Translations under genes and position numbers: made by a program
Assembly: GCA_036940085.1 (NCBI GenBank)
Contig: JALLBK010000125.1
Span: forward strand, 1-36,739
Length of the DNA: 36,739 nucleotides
Direction of reading: 5' to 3'
DNA from: Discostella pseudostelligera
Taxonomy: Eukaryota > Bacillariophyta > Thalassiosirophyceae > Thalassiosirales > Thalassiosiraceae
Shown here: one piece after another, positions 11,444 to 21,167 of the stretch
How positions within the stretch are numbered: the first letter of the stretch is position 1
Layout of the letters: each line of letters starts with the position of its first letter
Notes under the pieces: model-generated
The model's input: the letters and a program-made list of their open reading frames with translations, nothing else
Told to the model about the DNA's origin: nothing
Databases searched by the model: none

Positions 11444-12660
11444 ATGATGGCGGAGCATGCGGTAGCAGCAGCCAAAGAACCCGAGCATAAAGATGAGATG
11501 GATTTTATGCGACGATGCTGCTCGATCGCGCCGAAGCCATCTCCTGCAATATCCTGTAGAAGCACTTCTCCGAGAGTCAGCGGTGCAGCGCATACCTTGA
11601 ACCACATCAATCTGGAGGCGGAAGGAGATCAACATTCAGCAGTAGGCAGTAGGTTTGACAAGATGACGATGCTAGCTCGGCGGCCGTACAATGTGTACAA
11701 CATCTTCTTCATCCTGGAACGGGCCAAGATCGCCCAGGCACATGAGCAACAGAAGAAGAAGGGCGGAAAAACTCGTACGCTTGCTGCTGCTATTCGAGAG
11801 AAACAGTTGGCTTCGGCTTCGTCGTCTCCGCCTGGTGATTTAGGTGGATTCGACTTGGTACATCTACTACCAGAATTTCCACCAAGGTATCATGACTTGA
11901 AAATGCCACCTGACTGGTATGTCCCGATGGGAAAGGCCAATCGCAAGCATGTGGCGACCAATGGCTGTGAGTAGTCGCAATATCAACTCAATCGTCGTCG
12001 TCATTGTTCATGTTCTTATTTCTAATACTAATGTTCGACATTCTATATGATACAGTGCGAAACTTTGAGAAACTAGCACAGACTGTGGCAGCCAACTGGC
12101 GAGCTATCGATCCTGTTACATTGAATTTCTGCAAATCGGTGGCTCAAATTGTCAAGGAACGTCACACTGAGTTGACCAAAGTTTTAGACCTAGCGCCTAC
12201 GCGGAAGTCGAAGACGAACCATGCGAAGAAGAATCGAAAGGGTACCTCGTTGAACGATGCGTCTATCAAATCCGACGCATTGACGGATCTTCGGCAATCA
12301 TCTGCATGCACTTCTTCGGTACCGTCCACCATTATCACCACCAATCATGCGATCACTCCAGATACATCGGTTATCCGTAACGGTGAAGATGCAAGTCGTC
12401 TTTGGGACGAATCTGCCTTCTGTCCACAGTTTGTTGATGAAATTACTTCGATGCCAATCATCTCGGATATGCATGTGAATTGCAAAGAGCAAACCACTTT
12501 ATTTCTTCATGATTTCGCGCATCTCGATGAGACTCCTTCAATGCTACCCAGCCATGCGAATGCGACGAACGTGGTTTCTCCTCTCAATCAGCCGATGCCT
12601 ACTTTTGATATGTGGAAGAACGACATTGATAGCATCAGCGTGAGCGACTTCAGATGGTAA
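11444..12660 (+). CDS. HMG-box-like DNA-binding protein, two exons
   Basis: Exons are 11444-11966 and 12056-12660, with an 89-nt intron (GTGAGT...ACAG), for 375 aa. Residues from about 79, RRPYNVYNIFFILERAKI, look like helix 1 of an HMG box (typical form kRPlsaYniFf.eeR). NFEKLAQTVAANWRAIDPVT followed by KSVAQIVKERHTEL looks like helices 2 and 3. A long insert containing PPRYHDLKMPPDWYVP separates the two halves, and the intron falls just before helix 2. Such split HMG-like proteins are, as far as I recall, numerous in diatoms; targets are unknown. The C-terminal ~190 residues are Ser/Thr-rich without a recognised domain. The first in-frame ATG is 11444; an upstream exon cannot be excluded. 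Confidence 0.72.
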
Positions 12661-12886
12661 ACTGTGGACGGATTCATCTTGTAGGGCATGCACATATTAT
12701 TCATTTTATAATTATAGATCTTCTTCTCTCGGACGAATTGCAGCACTAATCTTACACTGTCAGAGATTGTTCACCCGTGGCCGTCGATACACATTTTCCG
12801 CATCGCATCGATGGTACCACGACGATTCTGCCAAGGACAGAGCTCCAGCGCAATGGCAATTCTGCAACAAGAGTTGTATCATTAAT

Positions 12887-14268
12887 CTACTGCCGCTTTC
12901 CAATGCTGCCTCCTACCAAGCACCTCTCTCGTTCTCTCGCCCTTTCCTTCAGCATCGCCACTCGTTCTCTGGCAATGATCATACGAGACTCTGACATTTC
13001 CTGCTGATTCTTCTCGGCATTTTCAAAGAACTCGTCTCTAGACACATCAATCTCTAGCAATTTGTTGGTGAGCTCCCGTGCATGCTCAATTTGTTCCTGA
13101 GCTTTGATATCCTTCTCCCGAACGTAGTCACTGAGATGTACTAGACGCTCCATTTCGGAATTTAGCTTCGCTTCTGCTGCGCGAATCATACTCATCATCT
13201 TTTCAGCATTTTCGATGTCTTCGGATGCGGCCAATTTCCTTTGTTCAAATAATGCCTCGGATCGTTCGAGTTGTTTCCATTGCCTTGCTAGCTTATCCTG
13301 TGTAATGGAAACGACAAACAACGAAGATGGTTAATATCGATACCCAGACAAGGTTCGAGGTACAAATAGTAACAATTTGTCACCAACCTTTTCCATCTCT
13401 AGTTCTTTCTTTTCCATAGTTCGACATTCCATCTCCTTCTCGAGTTCATTTCTCAAATTGGATGATATCAATCGTTCATTGCTAAGTTGCGCTTGTAATG
13501 CTTTCCGCTCGTTTTCTGCCGACAGCTAACGAAAGAGGAAGACAGAACCACAATTGTTCAATCAGATGTGAAGGTAGACATGAAATTGATTTGTCACTAA
13601 CTAGGACAGACCATACCTTCAAAGTTAATATTGCTTCCCTGTGTTCATCATTACTTGATTTCATTTCGTTTGTCAGTGCTCGCAAGGTTTCGTTGAGTAT
13701 ATCTAACGGTTGTGATGATTCTCCGCCACGCTTTGGAAGAAGTTGTTTTACATCATTGTGGAGTACCAACAGTTCTTCCTTACTCGATAGCATGTGTTCT
13801 AGAATAGCGTTGCATGTTCCTTCAGTAGTAGATTGCTGATGTTTGTGAGCTTCGGTGAGTTGTTTGATGCTCATTTTCAGTTCGCTTATTTCGATAGTAT
13901 GAGTGTTGTGGCTTATGGTACCACTTGGTGTCGCAACTGAGAGAGCATTATTGATAAGATTGGCACTCCTTTGCTCTGACTTTCGAGAAGAATCATCATT
14001 CGTTTTGGATGGATACATGTTGCTGTTGCTTGACTTCGGCCTACATGAGGTTAACAACATAATATTATGAGACCTTGTTTGTAGCAAATCTAATGTCTAA
14101 AGTATTGTATATGGTGCCTTCTCACCTTGCCGAATAGTCGATGGACTTTGCTTTGGGACTTGCTGATGAAATTGTTGAATCGCTATCATCCTCGTCTTCT
14201 TCACTGATGCTGTCGAGCAGTTTCTTTACCCCCGCTGGAGGCTTGCCAAATGTCAGCGGCAGTGGCAT
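12887..14268 (-). CDS. Coiled-coil protein of unknown function, four exons
   Basis: Exons are 14268-14126, 14040-13617, 13525-13388 and 13297-12887, with introns of 85-91 nt, for 371 aa. The N-terminus is short and acidic (SISEEDEDDSDSTISSASP). From the middle of exon 2 to the end it is heptad-like and rich in Glu, Lys and Gln, for example LSAENERKALQAQLSNERLI and KMMSMIRAAEAKLNSEMERL. The long C-terminal coiled coil loosely recalls FBF1-type centriolar proteins, but I cannot assign it. It is convergent with the HMG-box-like gene, 226 bp away. ATG 14268 was chosen because upstream in-frame starts are only TTG. Confidence 0.72.
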
Positions 14269-15264
14269 GATATATCTGAGTAATTTTCCCAAACGAGGTA
14301 CCAAACGTCGATCAATTCACGGATGTCAATGATTGGGGCCTCCAAAGGTTTCGGTTGCCGCGAAGCAGTAGACGAGGTTGATTCTCCTTTGTATTTTTTT
14401 ATTATTTTTAAAATGTTGATGACGGCGAATTATTCAGATCAGATGAAGATTCAGATGAAGATGGATCCTTAAGTGCCAATGCCAACCTAGCATTCACCAT
14501 CGTGTCATGAAGTCTCCCCATGTGGATGTTTACCTAACGTGTTTGTATCATCGCACTTCGTCCCAGCATCGATTATCGAATTGGAACTCTTGCTCATGCT
14601 GCGGTTGGAGCCGACGCGTGCTTTGGCTGCTAGCTGGGGGGCTACCAGAACCTACGATTTTACGTGGTTTGGACGATGGTTTCATTTGTTTGTGAATGAG
14701 GAGAGCTCGAGGCGGTTCACCACGCAGGCAACAAGTAGGCTATGACTACTGATGCCAAGGATATTTATCGTGTTGGGATGATGATATGTAGCTCTCGTGA
14801 GGGAAGACGGAGTAAGTAGATAGTAGGTCCGTCCGTAATCGTCACATGGTCATGGTCAGAGGTGTCAGGTCGGCTTGTCAAAAAGCAAAGAATGGCGAAT
14901 GGCGGCTGGCATCGGTGGCGGGAAGACGCTCCCGCCACTTTCCCAGTTTCTCCCGCCAAAAGAGAACTTTTTCGGAGTCGAGTCATTAAGTTCGGACAGT
15001 CGAGTCGTCAATCTCCCGCCAAATCGATGCCACGTGGAGACCTCTGTTACCGCTCTTACTAAAGTTGTTTTCCCGCCATTTCCACATCGACGGCATGCAA
15101 CGAGCGATGATGAAGCCACACATCACAGACACCAAGAAAAGAGTGCAGGGCTCTTTTACCGCTTACTATTATCACTGTTTACCAAGCAGGCAACCATAAC
15201 CATCGACGGATTTGTACATCTCCTATAGACGTAATATTCGATCAAAATTAATTCATAATCAACC
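14269..15264. promoter_or_regulatory. Divergent promoter region of RPL11 and the coiled-coil gene, with five CCCGCC elements and a G-box
   Basis: No gene is supported in this ~1-kb stretch. The RPL11-proximal half holds five copies of the E2F-like core: GTGGCGGGAAG at 14915-14925, CTCCCGCCACT at 14929-14939, TCTCCCGCCAAAA at 14949-14961, TCTCCCGCCAAAT at 15012-15024 and TTTCCCGCCATTT at 15068-15080. A palindromic G-box, GCCACGTGGA, lies near 15028-15038. The first two copies form an inverted pair. Confidence 0.55.
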
Positions 15265-15798
15265 ATGGCGACCGAAGGCAAGAAGAACCCCATGAAAGAT
15301 ATCAAGGTGGACAAGCTCATCCTAAACTGCTGCGTAGGCGAATCCGGCGATCGTCTCACCCGCGCGGCACGTGTCCTCGAACAGCTCACCGGCCAACAGC
15401 CAGTGTACTCCAAGGCACGCTACACTCTCCGATCATTCGGTATCCGTCGTAACGAGAAGATCTCTGTCCATGTCACCGTCCGGGGAGAGAAGGCACTCGA
15501 AATCCTCGAGCGCGGATTGAAGGTCAAGGAGTACGAGTTGCTGCAGCAAAACTTTAGCGAAACCGGCAACTTTGGCTTTGGCATTAATGAGCACATTGAT
15601 TTGGGAATCAAGTACGATCCCACCACGGGAATTTATGGTATGGATTTCTACATTTGCCTTACCAGAGCGGGAACTCGGGTGGCGCGTAGGAAGGTCCGGC
15701 AATCACGTGTGGGATTTTCACACAAGATTAAGAAAGAGGAGGCGATTCAGTGGTTCCAAGACAAGTTCGAGGGCGTGGTCCTCTCCAAGGCAAGTTAA
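15265..15798 (+). CDS. RPL11: Ribosomal protein uL5 (RPL11), intronless
   Basis: Large-subunit protein that, with uL18 and 5S rRNA, forms the 5S RNP of the central protuberance. The 177-aa frame has the family landmarks [61 protein letters not shown], and [18 protein letters not shown] followed by GIYGMDFYI. Length equals the eukaryotic norm. The start sits in a good context (AACCATGGCG). The third codon position is rich in C and G in the first half, as expected of a highly expressed gene. The nearest upstream features are CCCGCC elements shared with other promoters in the window. Confidence 0.98.
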   Translation: MATEGKKNPMKDIKVDKLILNCCVGESGDRLTRAARVLEQLTGQQPVYSKARYTLRSFGIRRNEKISVHVTVRGEKALEILERGLKVKEYELLQQNFSETGNFGFGINEHIDLGIKYDPTTGIYGMDFYICLTRAGTRVARRKVRQSRVGFSHKIKKEEAIQWFQDKFEGVVLSKAS

Positions 15799-16428
15799 AT
15801 TTACTCGAGGAGAAACTCACCGATATCCTCTCTGAAATAGCACCTCTACTCCCCTACTACTACTACTACTACACTGCACCATGATGGAAAGAATCAAGTT
15901 TGATGATAACTACTACATGTTGTTGAAGTCGGCCGTTGTCCGATGGCCGAGCAGGCAATGTTGTTGTCGTCGTTGTTGTTGTAATACGCCTACTAAACAA
16001 CGAATACAAATATACGCAATTCCAAACTCTAGCAATCAATTCTCTAGTACTGTTTATGGGCACGTTGATGTAGGTCACTATCTTGCCGTGTCTATCGATA
16101 GCATCATTTAAAAACATTCGTCCACCGCAACAATATTAGTCAACATCAGAACTCCGCATCGCTCTGAATACAGAGTCAGTTTGATTTTCCTCGTTGTCAT
16201 GTCCAAAAGTAAGATGTACAAAGGATGTATGTCTTGTAGAGACTAATGAACCAAGGTGAAGGTGCGAATGGTACTACGATATGTTGTGTGGGCCAAGAGA
16301 GTCCAACCGCAAAGAGAATTCTTCTACATCTATTGTGTACTTGCTGTTATGAACAATGAATAACACGCATCGAAACGGATGCAGACTGGACAAAACTCCA
16401 CTCATCATTAATCAATTCACTAAAATGA
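15799..16428. other. Convergent intergenic stretch between RPL11 and RPL36A
   Basis: This 630-bp stretch holds only 3' sequence of two convergent ribosomal-protein genes. An ACT trinucleotide run is near 15857-15872 and a TTG/TCG run near 15960-15981. I see no exon, RNA gene or clear element. Confidence 0.5.
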
Positions 16429-16743
16429 TTAATAAGTATGTCCACTCTCCTGCTTCTTCGCACCCAACTCAAAGTGCTTCGTCCTCTTCAACGTCAAATG
16501 TTTCTTCGTCTTACACTTCTTACATTCCAATCGCAATACAATCTTACGAGTCGTCTTGGCCTTCTTGTGAAAGACGGGCTTGGTCTGTCCACCAAATCCC
16601 ATCTGCTTGGAATCGTAACGGCGTTTGCCTTGGGCAAAGTTCGAGGCCTTGCCGGATTTGTATTGAGTGACCTTGTGGACTTCGTGCTTGCGGCATTTAC
16701 GGCCGGCGCAGTAGGTTTTGCGTTCTTTGGGGACGTTGACCAT
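16429..16743 (-). CDS. RPL36A: Ribosomal protein eL42 (RPL36A / yeast RPL42 / L44e), intronless
   Basis: E-site zinc-ribbon protein of the large subunit. The 104-aa frame starts [20 protein letters not shown] and contains [39 protein letters not shown] and [20 protein letters not shown]. The zinc pairs are CAGRKC (CX4C, as in yeast) and CKKC. The Cys of the yeast KRCKHFELG segment is Thr here. The Pro in GGQTKPVF is the position whose change to Gln gives cycloheximide resistance in yeasts, so a sensitive ribosome is predicted. It is convergent to RPL11 and divergent from the twin-CX9C gene. Confidence 0.97.
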   Translation of the reverse strand: MVNVPKERKTYCAGRKCRKHEVHKVTQYKSGKASNFAQGKRRYDSKQMGFGGQTKPVFHKKAKTTRKIVLRLECKKCKTKKHLTLKRTKHFELGAKKQESGHTY

Positions 16744-17505
16744 GATTCTAATTTATATAATGTCTCTAGCCCGTCTAAATGGAGAGGTATATGAAAAGGG
16801 TTAGTGAAGAATGAGAGAATCAATGTAGTTACCGCGGGGCCTGAAGAGATTTGGTGCAAATTGCGAGGGGGTGGTGGCAGGGGCGATGGCGATGGCGGGT
16901 GGCAGCTTGACCACTCGAACGATGACGGAAGAATGTATCAAATACTTGACCATGGCAATACCTTGGTAGAAATGGTAAAGCACCATCGCTCACCACCACC
17001 ATCCATCCACCTTACCCCTCGATTGCACCATCTCGTCTTCCAACCCGTAGGTTCACAATAAACACCGGTTCGGCACACATATTCCACCTCTCGACCTCTC
17101 ATCACACACACACACACATATTCGCATAGAGAGAGTGTGCTATGGGAGAGAGAGAGAGGGAGGGGAATCGGCCTGCGCCATGGTCCTCGCGGTCAACACT
17201 TACGGATGAGGGTTGGGGGTTGTTTCGAGGAGACGCAAAAAATATCATTGTGGGCGCAGGTAGGTGGACGGCGATGGGATGATGATGGATAATAGATGAT
17301 GCGGCGTCGGCAAGTGAATTGACTCGACTCCAGTACCAGATTCTGTCTTGCTGGTACGTGAAAATCTCAAGTAAGAGCGGTAACTTGATTGTTGGGATAC
17401 TCCATCAATTGGGATTTTCCCGCCATATCGAGATATCATGTCATCTGTCTGTCTTTACTGCGCACAGCAAACACAAAACACAGGAGGAGGAGGGGGACGA
17501 CGACC
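16744..17505. promoter_or_regulatory. Divergent promoter region of RPL36A and the twin-CX9C gene
   Basis: No gene is supported. It holds a (CA)n run near 17105-17118, a GA run near 17147-17160 and one TTTTCCCGCCATA element near 17415-17427, about 80 bp before the twin-CX9C start codon. A 5'-untranslated exon of either gene could lie here. Confidence 0.45.
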
Positions 17506-17952
17506 ATGAATGCCGAAAAGGCCGATAGTAACGACAACCATCGCGACAAACTGCGAGATGGCCCATGTGCAAAGCCATACTTTGATTTGGAGGATTGTGC
17601 CGCTGATAAAATTGTGAGATCTCATCGGGTGAGTCGGCGGCGGATGTGTCGACGGCGGTGGCGGCGACTTGAATGTTGTTTGCAGGTGTTGATGCTCTGG
17701 TGTCGTCGACGTTTAGCATCATCACCACCTTTTGAGTCGATGAGGAGGCAAACAACATTTTATTTTATGCTGCAAAAGAAGGGATGCGCAGATATCATGT
17801 GTTTAATTGGCAGCACTCTCTAATCAATTATCTGTTTTTTGTTGATGTTGCGTCTTCTTTTTATTCAGGAAAAGATGATTAAATGTCCAAGACAAACCGA
17901 TGCATTGATTCAATGCATGAAAAAGAATCCATTATTTTTCCATTCTTCATGA
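17506..17952 (+). CDS. Small twin-CX9C (CHCH) protein, two exons
   Basis: Exons are 17506-17628 and 17869-17952; the 240-nt intron starts GTGAGT and ends TTTTTATTCAG. The product is 68 aa. Cys21-X9-Cys31 lies in GPCAKPYFDLEDC and Cys47-X9-Cys57 in KCPRQTDALIQC, with 15 residues between them. This is the twin-CX9C hairpin of mitochondrial intermembrane-space proteins that are oxidised by the MIA40 pathway; several help assemble respiratory complexes. The residues after the last Cys (MKKNPLFF) resemble the MIA40/GCK-like 'NP..F' ending. The exact family member is not clear. The second half would be missed by any single-exon prediction. Confidence 0.8.
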
Positions 17953-18695
17953 AAAGAAAACAATACTCTGGCAATAGAAATGTGGATGATTACCACGCTG
18001 GTTGGTTGCGATGTGGTGGAGTGGATGATGGAGGAAGGATTGGACCTGGCAGGACTGTGGATTATGGCAATTTCACCAATATTCGTCGCAATGTTACCAA
18101 ATGTTATCGGAGCGTNTCAACGATACTCGCAACATGATTTGTCTATCGGCATCTGGCTACTATGATTTAATGATAATGCTGTACTAAAAATGACATCAGA
18201 AATGTCACCGGCCTCCAGAACGTATTCGTCATCATCGACAAACCCGACTGATACTCCCACCAAGCCAACACCTTTGAGCCCAGATTGGGCCCGATGGCCG
18301 AAGAATCAATGCTGCGCGCTTTTTGCTTGTTGCTGCTCTGCCCCTCGACTTCCCGCCAAAACTGGCTCACACATATGAAAGCGCGGGCTTTTTAAATTTT
18401 TGAATTTAGATCAAATTCAAAATTGATCACGTAGGAATCAGTATTATGGTGAGAGACCGTCATCTCACCACCGGAGAGAGAAAGCAGTGCACAGACCATG
18501 ACAATCTATGCCTTTGACCTTTGACCATGACGGACTTTCCGTTGGCAGTACGGCCTGGAACAACACCCCGCTCATACCCACTGAGCCCCTTGCCTCGAGA
18601 GCTAAAGCGTAATATCCAGCGCATACCAAAATGGCAGAAAGAAGAAGAACTGTGCAGTTTGCTACCGCCAGCTGCCGGTGCCGGCTGTCGATGTG
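17953..18695. other. Gap-bearing intergenic stretch before the MFS gene
   Basis: It contains a single N at 18116. The 72 bases before the N (18044-18115) are identical to 20304-20375, the intron 3/exon 4 junction of the MFS gene. After the N there is an E2F-like TCCCGCCAAAA at 18351-18361 and an AT-rich stretch near 18380-18430. No gene is supported, and the join at 18116 should not be trusted. Confidence 0.6.
18044..18115 (+). repeat. 72-bp exact duplicate of 20304-20375 abutting an N
   Basis: The segment from ACCTGGCAGGACTGTGG to ATCGGAGCGT appears twice without mismatch, 2260 bp apart. The copy here ends at the N and is out of context; the copy at 20304 is part of a spliced reading frame. 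Read as a contig-end overlap. Confidence 0.9.
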
Positions 18696-21046
18696 ATGCG
18701 AGATGAGATGAGTTCCGAATTTCCGAAACCTCGTCAACGGTCTCCCATGAGCATCCATGCCCATCATCATTTTGAAGAGGACGGAATGATTGCGGAATCG
18801 CAGCATCATCAGATGCCAACTCCAATATCACCGCCACCACCAATGTTAGCAACAACGACCAGCATCGACATCGACGACGGCTACAAGTCCTCAATATTGC
18901 GATTTGTGCTCCTCCCCTCCCAAGTCATGCTAATTCTACTACTCGAATTTCTAAACTCCTTCCGATCCTTTGGGTTGAGATTTGTACTGTACAATTATAT
19001 TACTAATGAATTTGGAATAGAGGATGCAAACGCTGGAAAACTGTTGGGGATCAAAGGATTTGTGGACATAGGTGAGTGCAAAATCAATTATTGCCATTAC
19101 CAACAAGCGGGGCGATATTAACAGCTGTTCGTTTGTTTATTATGATCCGGAGTGTGCAGCTTTTGGTCTTGCTGGGTCAATCTTAGTGGATATATACGGT
19201 GTACGGACAATTTCCATTGCAGCATTATCCGTGGCTATTGTGGGTAGAACCTTACTAGCCTTTGGTAGGACCAAGGGTGCACTCTACCTGGCTCTATTCC
19301 TCTTCTCACCATGTGGTGATGCATTATTAAGCGTCGGGTTGTACAAGGTTGCACTTAAGAAATTGACAACTCCCTTAACTCGGCCATTGGGGTTTGCATT
19401 GAGCTACAGTACTTTTAATTTGGCGGGGGCAATTGCGGATATACTTGTCGATAAAATGAGGGCTGGAGTGGAGGACTTGAATGTAGATTCCCATTTCATT
19501 GGGGTGGGAGGTGTTTATACGCCCATTAGACAATTTGTTGTAAGTGTGCGTGTTGGAAGTTTGCAAGTGAATCTACTATCAATGTCTGATACATCATTCG
19601 TTCGGGATTTCCTGTATGGGATGAGAAGGTGGTTACTTGGCTAGTAGTAGTGTTGACATGGATCATTGCCTACTGTTTCCTTGGAGATTGGACAGTGATA
19701 GATACTAATGATCCGGAGGAGGATGACTGCATAGATGAAGTCTCCGATATCGCTGTTGGCATGAGATCGGCGAAACCAATGATAAGACTGCACATGTTAA
19801 GACGATGGTTCCCGAATATCGATCAATTGGTTCGTCGCGAAGAGGATGAAATGCAACATCCACAAGGTGTCGCGACAACAAAGTGCAGAGCACCCAACTA
19901 CAAAATGTACAGAACACAATACACGAGAAGTTCAGAAGGAAGGACGTCTCTTTACACGGGCATAACAGACATTTTCAGCCAAATTGCTGCTCTTCTTCAG
20001 TTGAGATCGACTTGGAGAGTTCTAGTTTTCGGATTCGCGTCATCTGCAATTGCCATGAATTGGACATTTTCGGAAATGATAATGCCTCCCTTTCTTGAGC
20101 GTAGATTTGGAGAATCTATCCCGATATACACAATTCAGAGCATCAATTTATTCGGATGCCTGATTTTTCCACCAATAGTTGGAGCGATTACAAGTGGAAG
20201 AGAAGACTTCTCCGTTATCATGCCAGGTAGGTACCTCTATTCCAATTCTATCCCTGCCTGAGTATGATTAAGTGGTCTTAACGCATTTTTGCATCATATC
20301 ATCACCTGGCAGGACTGTGGATTATGGCAATTTCACCAATATTCGTCGCAATGTTACCAAATGTTATCGGAGCGTGCATATGGCAAGTATTCATGACCAC
20401 CGGAGAGGTCTTGTGGAGTCCTCGTCAAACATCCTGGACTGCGTCATTAGCCCCTACTGGATCCGAAGGATTGTTCTTTGCCATTAGTTCAGCAAGATCG
20501 GTAATGGGTCCATTGACGGACTTTGTTATGGGGGTGATCAATCAAACATACAATAGCAATTGCCCGAATTGCAGAGACCAATACGGTCATTTTTGTGAAT
20601 ATCTTTTCAGTGACGACCAGGACAATCTTCAATGTGCATCTGCTCAGGAGAGTTGCAACATCTTTCTCGGCAACAGTCAACAATCATGCCCAAAGACATG
20701 TCTAGAATGTCCAACTTGGGAACCAACCGATCCCTCGACATGTTGGTATCTCCTACTTCTTGCTTCACTTGTTACACCGATATGCATCTGGCTCTTTCTC
20801 CCGTTTTTGCGAGGCAATTATGATCGAAGTGACAGATGTTACGGGATTCTTTCCTGCTCAAAAAGTCGGTTCTTTGGTATCTGCGGTGCATCGGCAGATA
20901 TGGATCATATGCATAATCGTGCTGGCGGTTCCCAATTATACGAGCACGTCGATGGGCGATACATTGTCAATGAATCTGACGAGATTGGGGACATCGACGC
21001 AATTGGAAAAGAAACTGAACTTACACAATCAACTGGGTTCATTTAA
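18696..21046 (+). CDS. Major facilitator superfamily transporter with Cys-rich loop, four exons
   Basis: Exons are 18696-19071, 19160-19539, 19629-20226 and 20313-21046; introns are 86-89 nt, for 695 aa. After a ~65-residue polar, His-rich N-terminus, hydrophobic helices begin with RFVLLPSQVMLILLLEFLNS. The first half has the MFS arrangement DxxGVRTISIAALSVAIVGR (loop 2-3 type). A large cytosolic loop follows TWIIAYCFLGDW, and the second half runs from TWRVLVFGFASSAIAMNW to the last helix, CWYLLLLASLVTPICIWLFL. Before that helix a luminal loop has about eleven Cys (NCPNCRD...FCEYLF...SCPKTCLECP), likely disulfide-bonded. Substrate unknown. The exon 3 acceptor (GAGAAG|GTGG) lacks a strong pyrimidine tract, so its exact start is the weakest junction. 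Exon 4 includes the 72-bp segment duplicated at 18044. Confidence 0.8.
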
Positions 21047-21090
21047 TATGATCAGGATTGCAATTCTCTGCAATGTCTGTGAGCGGCGGC

Positions 21091-21162
21091 GAGCTCATTT
21101 TTCCTTGGCGTTCAACTTCTTCTTCAAATTCTCCAAATGACTTCGCGCCGATCCGATGTATC
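21091..21162. repeat. 72-bp exact tandem duplicate around the N at 21163
   Basis: Bases 21091-21162 and 21164-21235 are identical and separated only by the N. The right-hand copy contains the true last codons and stop of the fructosamine-kinase gene. The left-hand copy is redundant. Confidence 0.93.
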
Positions 21163-21167
21163 NGAGC

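Noticed and set aside
13345..13375. GGTTCGAGG string resembling a tRNA B box
   Set aside because: It lies in a short intron of the coiled-coil gene with no matching A box or cloverleaf arms.
17977..18165. Apparent small membrane protein reading through the N at 18116
   Set aside because: Its hydrophobic part comes from the duplicated MFS segment and it crosses an assembly gap.
18460..18894. Minus-strand frame of 144 codons overlapping the start of the MFS gene
   Set aside because: It overlaps the MFS exon 1 antisense, has no recognisable domain, and spans promoter sequence.
20760..21140. Alternative frame for the end of the MFS gene
   Set aside because: It lacks a good splice entry, and the frame ending at 21046 continues the exon without interruption to a plausible polar tail.
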